This document shows positions 51,489 through 63,031 of a stretch of 64,000 nt of DNA, piece after piece (within the stretch, counting starts at the first letter, position 1; the number at the start of each line of letters is the position of its first letter). Below the pieces are notes generated by a model. It ran no database searches, was not told the DNA's origin, and saw only the letters and a program-made list of their open reading frames with translations. A program made the translations under genes and the position numbers. Source of the DNA: Pipra filicauda (taxonomy: Eukaryota > Chordata > Aves > Passeriformes > Pipridae); assembly GCF_003945595.2 (NCBI RefSeq), contig NW_024104664.1, positions 248,001 to 312,000 of the forward strand, written 5' to 3'.

Positions 51489-54400
51489 CCCAAAGAACAA
51501 GGTATAACCTCTTCCTAACAGTAACAGGCAAGAATCCAATCACTGCTTTAATCCTTCTTAAGTCAGCCTAAGTCAGAAAGGAGCCCGAGTAGTACAGCCC
51601 AATAGTACAGTGACTATTTTGCAACATTTCCTGTCACAAAGTCCTCAGAAAGTGACTTTGCTTACCTAGTCAATGCGTGTTCCCTAGAGCCATCCCTTCC
51701 TCTTCTAATTAATTCTTGAAATATTTGATGCAATCTGTCTCTCTCAAACATGGAACAATAAACAAATCTTAAAGCAACAGGTTCCCAAATAGCTACTTTT
51801 GGGTCTGATTTTGAATGTATGGCAGTCAATAGCAAGAGTCAAAAGTAGCATGAAGAATTCATGCTGTCACTGGAAGAAACATCTGAAATAGCCTGCCAAG
51901 TCTCATTATCTTGAATTTATTTGTAATGCTGTTCCATATAGCACAAAGATGCACATGTATTATTCCACCTATTTAGTATACGACACTTTTTCTATCAAAT
52001 TCATCCTCTGAGATATTCACAACCCAAAGCTTCCTTAGAAGGGCCACAGTTCATTGAAATATCTACTGATTCAATAAAAATATGTCTGGCTTATATATTG
52101 CAAGTCCAGTTGAAACCACAGAATTCAGTAATTCAGGTATTCCATGGACCAATGCAGAAATATGATGGGTTTTTTGTGGAACTGTGAGCTTACTAATATT
52201 ACCTGATTAATAATTTGGGTCCAGCTATGTGTATTCAATTAGCCATTATCTGACTAAATTCTAGTTGAGGACAATGGAATTTAATGAATTTCACATTAGT
52301 TTGCTCATTCCATGTACAGCACCTGCATCTAGCATTTTCTGTGTTAATTCAACAGCTAAAGAGGCCAGACATCTGCTGTGAGGCAGCAGCTCATAATGAT
52401 CTGCCATGAAAGATCAACATTTGAGCAATAGCATTTGGCTTTAGAAATGCAGAGAATTTAAAAGATTTTTCTGCTACTTTGCAAAATATTTTACCTGCTT
52501 AGTAGAGTTCTACTATAACAAGACAGGTGGAAGTCTGAAATTCAGCCACAAGGTTGAAAATCAGACTTCTAACACTTCTGTGAATAACCCAACAGACAAA
52601 AGAAGGGAATACATATATTCCAGGGGAAAAAAAAGTTGCAGCTCCTCTTTTATGGCAGAGGAACAATGTTCTCTAGGTGAAGAAATTTTCTGGTCTTTAT
52701 ACCAAAGACAAGATCAGTGAATTTGACACTATCAAATTCAGACCCATCAATGACAAAGAATATTAAATCTAAGTTATGACTCAGGCATAACAAAACTTGC
52801 AGAGATAGAAGAGATTAAAACAGAATTATAGCTGCATGAGTTTTCCACTGAAACTTTATTCCTACTCCAAGAAAGTGTCTTTCATAAAACAACCACTTCT
52901 ACTATACCACATGCACTTCTACAATCCAGGCAAAGGCTAGGGAAGAAGATCTCTCTCCCCCATCCACGTGCATTTTCTCAGAGCTCCTAGTTCTTAAGCC
53001 TACACTACGTTAAGGAAAAAGGGCAAGATGCTCACAAGCTCAAACTGTGAAATAGAGTCTTTTAAATACTCTAGGAAAATTATCATGAGTGTTAATGTGT
53101 TCCAAGACTCTCATTTCCAAATATCATTTAACTTCCAGGCACCAGCTGCAGGCTGTGGTAGAAGTTCATTAGTATTGAAGAGTGGTTATTTTTTCTGAAA
53201 AACCATGAAAATGGCACATCCACGTGATACATACATGTGTTATGTATATACATGCTTTTTTCACAAGTTTGAAGAAGCATACATACAAGTGTCAAAGAAC
53301 ACAGTATTCCCTAGCACTGACTGTTGAACATCATATAACAGCTTTTCAAAATCTGTCTGGACAAAACACTGGAGAATTAACTGCACAAAACAATCCTGCT
53401 TTGGCATTTGAATGCACTCAAATTGTACTTCATGGGCCCTTTCCATCTGTAATTTCTAGGATTTTGTAACTGTTTAGGGATTACAGATTCATAAATTCCT
53501 TGGCCAAATTGGCAACAGGCTGCAACAATTTCCCACCCTTAAATCAACTACAGACCACAGACCTCCCTGGGAAAAGTACAGGGGAATTAGTGTACCTGAG
53601 AACTAAACTTACAAGAGGATAATGTGCCAAGTCCAAGTCCTCAGACACCTTCCATATCCCTCCAGTGATGTCAACACATGTATGCAAGGTATGACAGCAC
53701 TCTTTGGGCTCAGCACATCAGTCAGTGCTTCAGCACAACAGTTTTGACTCTCAAAGAAGAGAAGCATTTTAAAAAGAAGGGAAGCGGTGTTTCTGTGATA
53801 TAAACTCAGATATAGCTATTGTGCTCCACTGATACATTAATTGACCATTAAATAGTTATCTAACCTCACTGAAGCATTCAATTTGTATTATGACAGCTTT
53901 TATGCTAACAAAAGCTGTACTTTCAGAGGTACAAAGGAAAGCAAGGCATTCAACTCACTATGAAATTATGATCATTCTTAAGGCTGACTCTTTGCTGTGT
54001 AGATTTCTGCTCATCTGACAAAAGGGGCATTAGAAAGTGAAATTCTGCCCCTTTATGCAGAAGGTTACCTGCAGCCCTAATGCCCAAGAGGGGGGAGTTT
54101 AACATTGTTTACAGGTTACAGGGCAATGTTAGGTTCCTTACTTGTCCTGTTCTCCCTCCAAATAATCTCCTCACAACAGAGTTAACACACACTGCATGTT
54201 GGGGGTAAAGAGTGCATCTATAGGGTCCACAGCAGAAGCAGGCTCTCCCAAAATCTCTTGCTTGGAACTTTGCATATAACTCCACTTGCATTAATATTAA
54301 TTCATGAGCAGAAACCCTGCCCCCAAGTACTTTGCTCAATCTCCTCAGGGTTTCATTACTGAGGTCTTAGATCTTGTGTCATCAATTATATTAGAGCAAG

Positions 54401-54591
54401 TGAGCACAGACCACAATGATGTTGAAATAACTACTTCACACATGCCTGCACAATGGTACATGTAAGAAGGACAAGCAAAGCCTGTACCAGGCTTTAGAGA
54501 CTGGGAAAGGGAAGAACTATCCATAAGCTTGGTTCATTTTGACATACATACATTTCACACATTTTCTCTCTTCAGTCAGGCTACATTATAA

Positions 54592-54670
54592 AAAACATAA
54601 GACCATAGGAGCTGACAGATCAGATCAATCCAAAACACAGTAGATGCCCACAAAACAGTACAGAAAAAGG
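54592..54670 (+). repeat. Possible ancient CR1-like tip
   Basis: AACATAAGACCATAGGAGC, then TGACAGATCAGATCAATCC and CAGTAGATGCCCACA, resembles from memory the widespread sauropsid repeat tip containing ACATAAGAAC, CATACTGGGTCAGACC and CCAGATGC. Spacing and order agree, but the copy is short and diverged. Confidence 0.35.
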
Positions 54671-57481
54671 AAAAACATGCATTGAAATACCCTCTAACAG
54701 TCACAGCAATTTGTGCTGTAAGGACTCTCCAGTCTGAGGCATTTTCTTTGCATTTAGTTGTTCTTGAGAGATTTTTCTTTTGTGAATGACGTGAGTCTCC
54801 TTTTTAAACCATGTAAGATTTTTCAAAATCACTTAATCTTTCAATAGGGAGGGCCACAGTTTAACTCACATTATGGGAGTAACTCACACTGTTTGCTTTG
54901 AACTTCTCACTTCAGTTGTATAAGTTTCCATTGGTATCAGCTTCTAGATTTAAGTCACAGCACAGCGAGTGATCTATTTGGGCAGGTAAATAATAAAAGT
55001 GTCTTCTGTTCCTTAGTTAAAGAAAAAATTACAAACAAAACCACATATACAAATTAGTGTGCCTATATAAAATCAAATAGGCAGGAGGGCACGCTCATTC
55101 GTGATATGGAAAAATCACTGTATGGAAATAAAATTAAATTATATGACACAGCACATGCCCTTGGCACATTGGTGTAGGCAGTAAAACACCAGAGTGTAAA
55201 GGGTGCAGACATTATTTCGTTTCCCTACTACATTTTGATGCCATAAAATAAAATGAAAGGCACTTTGTCATTGCTATAAATACCAAGGAGAGAAACAAGC
55301 AATAGGATTAGCATGAGAATCATCTTTGGAACTAATGTATCACTTAAACACATCTGTAGTATGCTGTATGTCAAACAGCAGCAGGGAACAGAATTTGAAT
55401 CAAACTTAAATCTATCAAGATGATAAAAGAAACTGTCTCAAGAATCTGCAGTTTGTCGCTTAAAATGGTGACATTAAAGTATCTTACACATTTACCCATT
55501 ATATCTTAGGTTTTATCCTGGAACTTAAATAAAATAGCCTGAGACAATGACCAAAATTAGACCATAACCAGAACAACATGCAAATGTAGGATCTCTGTGC
55601 TAGCCCACCATACAACAGCCCACCTCATAAATTATAGCTTAATAATACTTTTCTATATGATGATATGGGTTATTGGTCATGGGGTATTAACACAACGATG
55701 CCTGCAAATGGGAATTTTACGATCTCTTAAAATGCATTTGTCACTTCACTTGGTCCAATTTATTGTTCCTTGCTGGGTAATTATGGGTGCTGTCTTAGAT
55801 TAGGCAAAACTACAACTGATGTGAGCAAATATTTTGGTCAAAGGGTACCTGTAGTTTATTGTCCTGTTTCACTTCCTATAAACTGATGCTAGGATTATTT
55901 AAAAGAAGAAAAGAAACAAGAAACAAACCGAAAAACTAAGCACTTATTCCCATTCCTGGTCCCAAGGAATTCACATCAGCAGCAACATTTTCAATGAGTT
56001 TGGGCTGAGCCCTTATACTTGCACCTCCTACTGAACAACATTAATAGATACAGGTAAGAGAGACAATTTTTTATTCAAAGATATTGTCCTGAAATCTGAG
56101 GTTACTAATTACTTAAGATACCTGCTGGTATAAAGTCACTACACAAATATGGTGAGATTTCAATAGCCTACACAAGCATGAGCTTGAGCTTACATGTTCT
56201 AATATTTAACAACGTTCAGTGTCTGCAGCTTTGATTGGTCTTGATCTGCCCTTAGATTTGGAGTCAAGAGTACCTGCCCCCAGCCATCTCATCCTCTTTG
56301 TAAACCAAGCACATGCACTGCATGTGGCTCAAGCTACTAGCAAGCAGAAGGATGAATGTATTTACTTAAACTCCCTCAAAACTTATCTTTTAGAGTGGGG
56401 TTTTATGTGGCATGGTAGCTTTCCAAGTGCAAAGGATTAAATCACCAGGAAGTGCCATCTTTCTGTTTTCAATTCCTTTTTAAAATGTGTTATTTTGTGA
56501 TGCCATCGGATATCAGTAGTGATGCTTGGCAACATTACATACTGCTGTTTAATTGCCTTAAAAACTATTTCCCTAGTAGTATTATTAATAATACCAAGCC
56601 TAAATTGGATTAAGCACTACACCACTATAAAGTTAATTCACTGTGATACTAATGAAATGTCATGTGAAGCTTCCTGTAAATCCAGCTAAACAGTCACTGC
56701 CAAGGATCATTAAATCAATGGCACATTCAGCTATTCTGCTTAGAAAGTATTGTTTTAATTGCTACCAGGTGATTTTCATTAATGTAAGCATCTTCTATTT
56801 TACTGACTTTTTAAGTCTGATGGTGTATAGAGCCTTTTGTAGTTCAATAATGACAATACTTTGCCATTTCTAGGAAAGGAATGAAGCTCACTTGAGAAAG
56901 TGGATGAACAGGAATGGTGGAACTTCAATCAAATTATTCCACTGTGTATTTATGAAGCACCCAAGACCTGCTCTAATGCTCAAGCAAGTGAGCAGGTTTT
57001 GGCACAAACATCATCTGAAGCAATCCGAAATGTTAAGTATCTACAGCTCCTGCAGGAGATTTCCCTTGGACAGCCAAGTTTGAAAAACTGCAGCCTTCAT
57101 CTCTCTACATCAGCTTACTCAGGTAGAAAACAGGAAAAACACTTCTCTGCCCTTGTGAAATACTTCTAATTCATTGAGGGAACACTGGCTAAAAATGTTT
57201 GCTAAGTGGTTAAAAGTATGCCATGATCTTGACCTGCACAACACATTGCTTTCAGTTTATTGTATATTCTCAGAGGAGGCTGTCTTTAAATTTAGTTTTG
57301 CCCAGATTGCCATTGGCTTTGTTCTGCTTTTTCTCTCATTTTTTCAAAAATTATAAGCATGTGAAAACAGCCTTTCCAAGCACAGAGTATCCTTTGGCTC
57401 TGGGGTTTGTCGCAGCAACAATTCAGAATCTGAAGATCTTGGCTACAATCTTAAAGTTCTTAGATTGCAAACAATTGAGGT

Positions 57482-57499
57482 GGGAGGAGGGAGGGGGGG
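57482..57499 (+). other. Canonical G-quadruplex motif
   Basis: The + strand reads GGG, AGGA-type spacer, GGG, A, then seven G, which meets the rule of four G-triplets with loops of 1-7 bases (GGG at 57482-57484, GGG at 57489-57491, and 57493-57499 split as GGG-G-GGG). Folding is a prediction. Confidence 0.55.
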
Positions 57500-57564
57500 A
57501 ATAAAGGAAACTTTTCCCTTAAACAGAGAGAAAAGGTAAACAGGAATACCCAGAGGAGCTCAAA

Positions 57565-57578
57565 ACACACACACACAC
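57565..57578. repeat. (AC)7 microsatellite
   Basis: Seven AC units within CAAAACACAC and the following bases. It is short and unremarkable. Confidence 0.85.
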
Positions 57579-58254
57579 CAGCTGTTACACTTTTCAGATA
57601 TATAGGGTAGGAGATGATAAAGGTCAATTTACTGCCCAGAAGATAAGTAGGGAGAAGTAGCTTTAGAAGACAAAGGTGAAGTGGTCTCACCCATCTCTGA
57701 GCCTCTAACTCTTACTAACAAAACTACCTCTCAGCAGTCTCTTATTAGCTTAATAGCAGGCACAGGCTGAGACAATTTAGGGGTGTTGGACAGAGTAAGC
57801 TTGTACATGTCTAGAGAAGATTGTGCACACATGTGATTTAGCACTGGTTGATCCAGAAAGTGGTGAAGCTCTTGTAGCCTTCAGTTACAGCAGCCTCTTT
57901 TGAAAGTTAATTGTCTCTACTGTCAAAGTTACATCTTCAAAGTGGCTTCTCTTTGCCAACTTTCTCTCCCTGCATATGCCCACTGGGCAAGGCAAGACAG
58001 CCCTTGGAACACTGATATGCTCTGGTTTGCAGCATCTGCAGGAGAACTTAAGCAGGTCTGAGGTTTACAGAGCCTTTCCTACCAGCTATGCAAAAAAAAG
58101 CCAGAATCTGGGCAATTATTTCCCATGTTCCACACCATTTACTACATACAAAAGTCTAACTTCTGATCTGTGTTGAACCATGTATGCCTTCAGATCTAAG
58201 GGAAACCCTCAGTAAAAAAAAGTGGAGCATAGAATTTAAGAATGTGATCATCAC

Positions 58255-58315
58255 CACTTATTTTGGTCCATGTATTCAATGGTTTTGGTCCCCAGACCTC
58301 AATGGAAGTTCTACA
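58255..58315. repeat. Possible ancient repeat copy (TCAATGG cores)
   Basis: GTATTCAATGGTTTTGG and GACCTCAATGGAAGTTC lie about 25 bases apart. Both resemble the TTCAATGG core of the ancient repeat seen at 49243-49330. The match is too short for confidence. Confidence 0.2.
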
Positions 58316-60984
58316 TTAGATAAAACGATGTAATTCAGTCTGAATGTCTTATCAGTATTGGTGGAAAAAAGCAGGATTTTGGTGATATTGCACAAACATG
58401 CAATGAAATCCATGCTTTGCTAAAGGGGAGGCTAACAGGGCAGAAATCTTATTCCCACTAAAATCAGCTATAAATGCTCCTCTCTTCTTAACAGCCCTTC
58501 TGTATGATAATTTTCATCCAACTCAAGGCAATGATAGAACCTCATTTCAAAGAAACTCCATTCAGGATCACTTTCAGTAATGATATTGCTTTAAATCTTG
58601 CTAATCTGACACAAAAAAATCATGGCTAAAAAAATCTCCCTTTTCTCTCCAAGACATTGTTCAGCAATAGTTACACTCCAAGGCAGCATTCTTTCTCTTC
58701 TGTTGCAACCCTGCCTGCCCAAAGCACTGATAATGTGGACAAGCTGCAAAGAGAAAGCACTTGCCAGTCAGATCTCACTCCACCTCTCTCTGCTTTGTAG
58801 CCAGATTTCCCCCTGGTTGTTCAGAGCCCTTGGGTAATGCCCAGCAGGGGAAAAACAACTCTGAACCACCTGTGGACGATATGCAATTAAGAACTAAAAT
58901 TTTCACCAGTGAAAAACTAACTGTTCTGTTAAGCAACAGGACACACACCTGGCTTTCTATCCTCACATCCACCTGTCAGCTTTCAAGGATATTTTAATTT
59001 TACACACAATACTTGACTTTTAAATAATATTTTTAAGGATTCCCCTACAAAACTGCAGATTAGCCCAGAACACCATAGTCTGAAATCCTCTCATACCATT
59101 TCTTTGATAGTAAAAGTCCTTCTGGTTAAACACCTGCCCTCTGATTTTATAAAGCAATGAATGAAGGTCACAGGTTTCATACAGCTGAAAGCTAATTTAT
59201 GTCAAGTATGGTAAAAGTGTCTCAGGGGCTGCTGTGGCTGCTGTTACAATTACTGCAAGCTCTTTGCTGGCCTGTGGATGTTTAGCTTGTCTCCTGAGCA
59301 GTCAGCACAACCTCTTGTTATAAAGAGGGCAAACTGAATAACAGGGAAGTCAAGGACACTACAAAGGACACTGAAAACAGGTTGCTTGGCACTGATTTTG
59401 ACATCAATACTCCTGGAACAGGAAGGTAGCCTCAGCGTAAATGAGGAGTAGACTTTTAACATCTTTGCCTGAGTTTTCACTTTATGAAGTGATTAGATTT
59501 AGTTCATGTTTATAATATACTGTGCAAATGCTGATTCTCTTTATTGATTTGTATACATACATATGCTTGCTCACCCTAGGAAAATTAAGTCATAAGATAA
59601 TACTCTCAGCATTCAATGTCAGCACAGTGCTTTTCCCTAAAAGTGCAGAAAAGCTGAGTTTCCTTTTGACAGAGACCTATACAGTAGCAGCAAAGTTTCT
59701 ATTCTCATTCTTTTCACCACATGCCACCAGATCAGACTTAAGAAGCAGTTAGAGCACTCAGAGTAAACACAACATCTATTTGTGTCCTGTGTTGCCACCT
59801 CTTCAGCTCCATTTCTCTGTAGCAGTTATTCTTTTATCATGAATGGCTTATCAAACATCAACTCCACGTCTCTCCAGACAATTAAAGGCTGTAGATCATA
59901 TAATAAACTACTCTACTGTCAGTTGGCATCATAAACCACAAGGAGACAGTTGTTCAAGATGTCATCCAACCTCTGACCAGAGGAGAGATGAAAGCTGAAC
60001 TCTGACTCAAGTGATTGAGAATATACTGTTTGTCACTGCCTAAAGAAAACGTGCACTGCCTTCACTGGCATCCAGACTTCCTAAATTTAGTTCCATGCTC
60101 AAGTCTTGAGATTAGAGAAACCTTTCAAAGAGGAGATGATAATGCTTTGTGTTTTATCCCAGGACAAAGTTTAATCATGTTCCTTCCTCGGGAGACCTTA
60201 CAGCACATTTCTAAAATAAAATTCTGGATGCGTAAATTTGGACAGGAGACATTAATTCAGTTTTTATGCTCAAGTAAATGGGATCAGCAACCTAGGCTTG
60301 TCAGTTCAGGAATTCAAGCTGCTAAAACACTCCATCACAATATCTGACAGTTTACCTTCTGATAATTATGGTGCTTTCTGCATGTGCTTTCAAACACTGG
60401 CCTTCCATGCATATGTTTTACATGTTTGTTATGATTCAGGAAGAGCTGCAGTTATGAAAACATTGGAGTCAGAACTGAAAGCTTGGTGGTGGTGCTGTTG
60501 CAAGTAACTGTCAATACCTGTCAGTCTTTGCTGGGCTTTGACAGAATTTCCAAATGCCCTACCAAGAGGATCAAATGCAGCCCCTCATCTAAAACAGCAA
60601 TTCTTATCAGTCTTTCTTCTCTCACCTTCTTCATTTTCCCTCCCCAGCACACATCAGGAGTGTGGTGCTCTCCATCCTACAATTTGCTGCCTTTTTCAGA
60701 GGGAAGCCTCTAGTCATTTTACACCAGAACTTGTCCTCTTAGCATCTGCCTCTGATCTGTTTCTGGTCCCTCTGTCTCTGAAATAACTGATGTAACGTTC
60801 ACCTCTGAATTCACTGCTGTAAATGTGGAGCTCATCAAGTCAGAGGTGGCAGTTAAATATAATTGTTCCCTTTCCTCCAACGCACACAGGCCAACAAGAT
60901 TAAAGTTAATGGTAAAACAGCAAGACTAAGGATCCAGGAACTTGATATTGTTTCATCTGCCCCTATAGCTATCCCAGCTTGCAT

Positions 60985-61050
60985 ATGGGGCTTCAGCCCT
61001 CCTCACTGAAAGTAATGGGAACACTGAACTGTTTTCAAAAATCCCAGATC
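60985..61050. repeat. Ancient amniote interspersed repeat copy
   Basis: GGGGCTTCAGCCCTCCTCAC followed by TGAAAGTAATGGGAACACTG matches the recalled pattern CCCACTGAAGTCAATGGGAA with two or three changes. It shares the core with 1388-1465 and 49243-49330. Confidence 0.35.
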
Positions 61051-62232
61051 AGACACAAGCCTATAAAGGGTGTCTGCTGTGTGAAGCTGTCTGTGTGAAG
61101 CTTTCCAAAGCTGATAAAAGAAGTTTTGTTGAATTTTTTTCTTCCTAATTGAGTCCAGTGTTTTCAGTTCATCCCAGAAACTATGAAACACATATATATA
61201 AAAAAAGTTAAATTATGCAAATTTTAGGACATTAAGCCCATTATAACTGAGCATTGAAGCTTTCTTCCCCTTCTCTGTGTTGCTCTCTGATTATTTGACT
61301 GTGTACTGCTGGCAGTGTAATACCACCATGGGCAGCACTGACTCATAGCAATTTGTCACACAAAATAAACACCACAAAACACACACCTTTCTGCACATTT
61401 ATGCCATGAGGGAGGACTAAGGTCTGTGTGGCCCTGTGTGACTGCAGGATTAGTCAATATGCGTGAACTTGAAGGAGTAGAGTCTCCAAATATCTAATTT
61501 CATGCACCCAAACAAGTGTCCAAGGTCAGAGAGAGAGTCACTGTCACTCAGAAATGGAAGTTAAAGACTCCTGATTCAGTTCTTTGAGCTGACCACCCAA
61601 CTGTGCTTCATTTCACATCCTTTTCAAGACTCATTAAACGTTTCTTTGAGTGTAACATAAAATTTCCTGTATTGAGTACCTAGTTTTTATGCTCATACCA
61701 AATTTATCAAGCCCAATGTTTTGTTAGCACCCCCCAAAAAAAAATTGTATCAAGAAAAGTCACATATTAGTCACTTATTTCCCCGTTTTATTGGAAAAAA
61801 GCAAAGGATATCTTCTTCCCCGTAACATATTCATTAACTATAGGCCATACTAATTTAAAACACAGAAAGAAATATTTTTTGGAATGACAGCAATAAGAGG
61901 TGACCTTGCCAGATTTAAGTTTGTATTTGGAACTCGAAAATTGGTTTGGTGAATTCTTAAAAGACACTTCTGATAGAAAAATCCATTAAAGGGATGTGAC
62001 ACTGTATGTATGAAACTACTATGTTGCCAAGCATTTTCCAGCTGCTTCACCATTACAGTTTTAAACGTCATTTCTTTCTGTTTGACAAGCTCAGCAAAAT
62101 CCACAAGCAACAAATACTGAGTCAGTTCAAAGTGGTTTACATTGTGAAAGCTTTCTAGTTTTCCACATATAAGCAAAATCACAGTGTTTTTCTTTCTATC
62201 TTTGCAATTCTAATTACAACAGTAAAGTGTTC

Positions 62233-62236
<4 letters not shown>

Positions 62237-62270
<34 letters not shown>
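62237..62270 (+). repeat. Poly(A) tract, 34 nt, with A-rich extension
   Basis: Thirty-four consecutive A residues are followed by CAAAAAAACAAAACACCC. ATTAAA directly abuts the run, but there is no AATAAA 10-30 bases upstream. I could not identify a source transcript or target-site duplication, so it is annotated as low-complexity sequence. Confidence 0.85.
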
Positions 62271-62271
<1 letters not shown>

Positions 62272-62390
62272 AAAAAAACAAAACACCCAAAAAGTAGATT
62301 ATGTGCTTCACAACCTACTTGTAATGCAGTTGCCCCTAGGTGGCAGGGACTAAGAGTCCCTCTGCCTGTTTAACCCTAACAGGGAAAGAA

Positions 62391-62443
62391 TTTACTTTAT
62401 TAATTATTAATATATATTATTATATATTATTTAATTTATTTAC
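62391..62443. repeat. A/T-rich low-complexity patch
   Basis: About 50 bases with almost no G or C, containing TATATATTATTATATATTAT. It lies about 120 bases right of the poly(A) tract. Confidence 0.8.
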
Positions 62444-63003
62444 TAACTTGGAGTCTACTGACTAGGTCAGACCCAAACTACTGACCAGGCACCAATTTGA
62501 TAATTCCAGGCTTCTGCACTACAACCACTACTTTCCATATCACAGCTACAACATCAGCTGTCTGCTCTACAAGGCAATAGTCGAAATAACTGAGGTAATA
62601 AACCTTACTGACTGCAGCACACACCTCCTGTGCAAACTCAAAAGACCAATCCTTTCCCATCTCCCTGTTTTCACCCTGATGTCCTATTCATCATACCACC
62701 ACCATCCTATTGTTTTGTGATGCAGCATGTGTCCAGTGTGAATTCCACATCCACCATTCATCTGTGGAGCTTGAAGGAGCAGTAAATGTTGTATAAAGCC
62801 ACAAGGGAAAAGAAAAAAAAATAAGGTAGCAGGGGTTTGGAATCCAAGTTGCTGCCTCCCAGTAATAAAACAACACCATCTGAAGTCAACTTTGGTTTTT
62901 CCTTTTTGCCCCCAATGTGGAGTGAGTGACAGTGTTGCACTGGGACGTAATGCACAGATTATTAAATAGAGGAATGAGAAGAATTTCATCTCATAATGAG
63001 AAG

Positions 63004-63031
63004 TGGCCAGAGCTGAATGGCCAGAGCTGAC
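63004..63031 (+). repeat. 14-bp tandem duplication
   Basis: TGGCCAGAGCTGA occurs at 63004-63016 and again at 63018-63030, separated by one A. It looks like a recent slippage duplication. Confidence 0.9.

Noticed and set aside
56875..57121. Possible exon bounded by TTTGCCATTTCTAG and CTTACTCAG|GTAGAA
   Set aside because: The most protein-like frame (from 56900) has a stop at 56882, just inside the proposed acceptor, and the other frame stops before the donor.
61850..62182. 110-codon minus-strand frame next to the poly(A) tract
   Set aside because: It begins with a non-ATG codon and runs opposite to the orientation that the poly(A) would imply; no family recognised.
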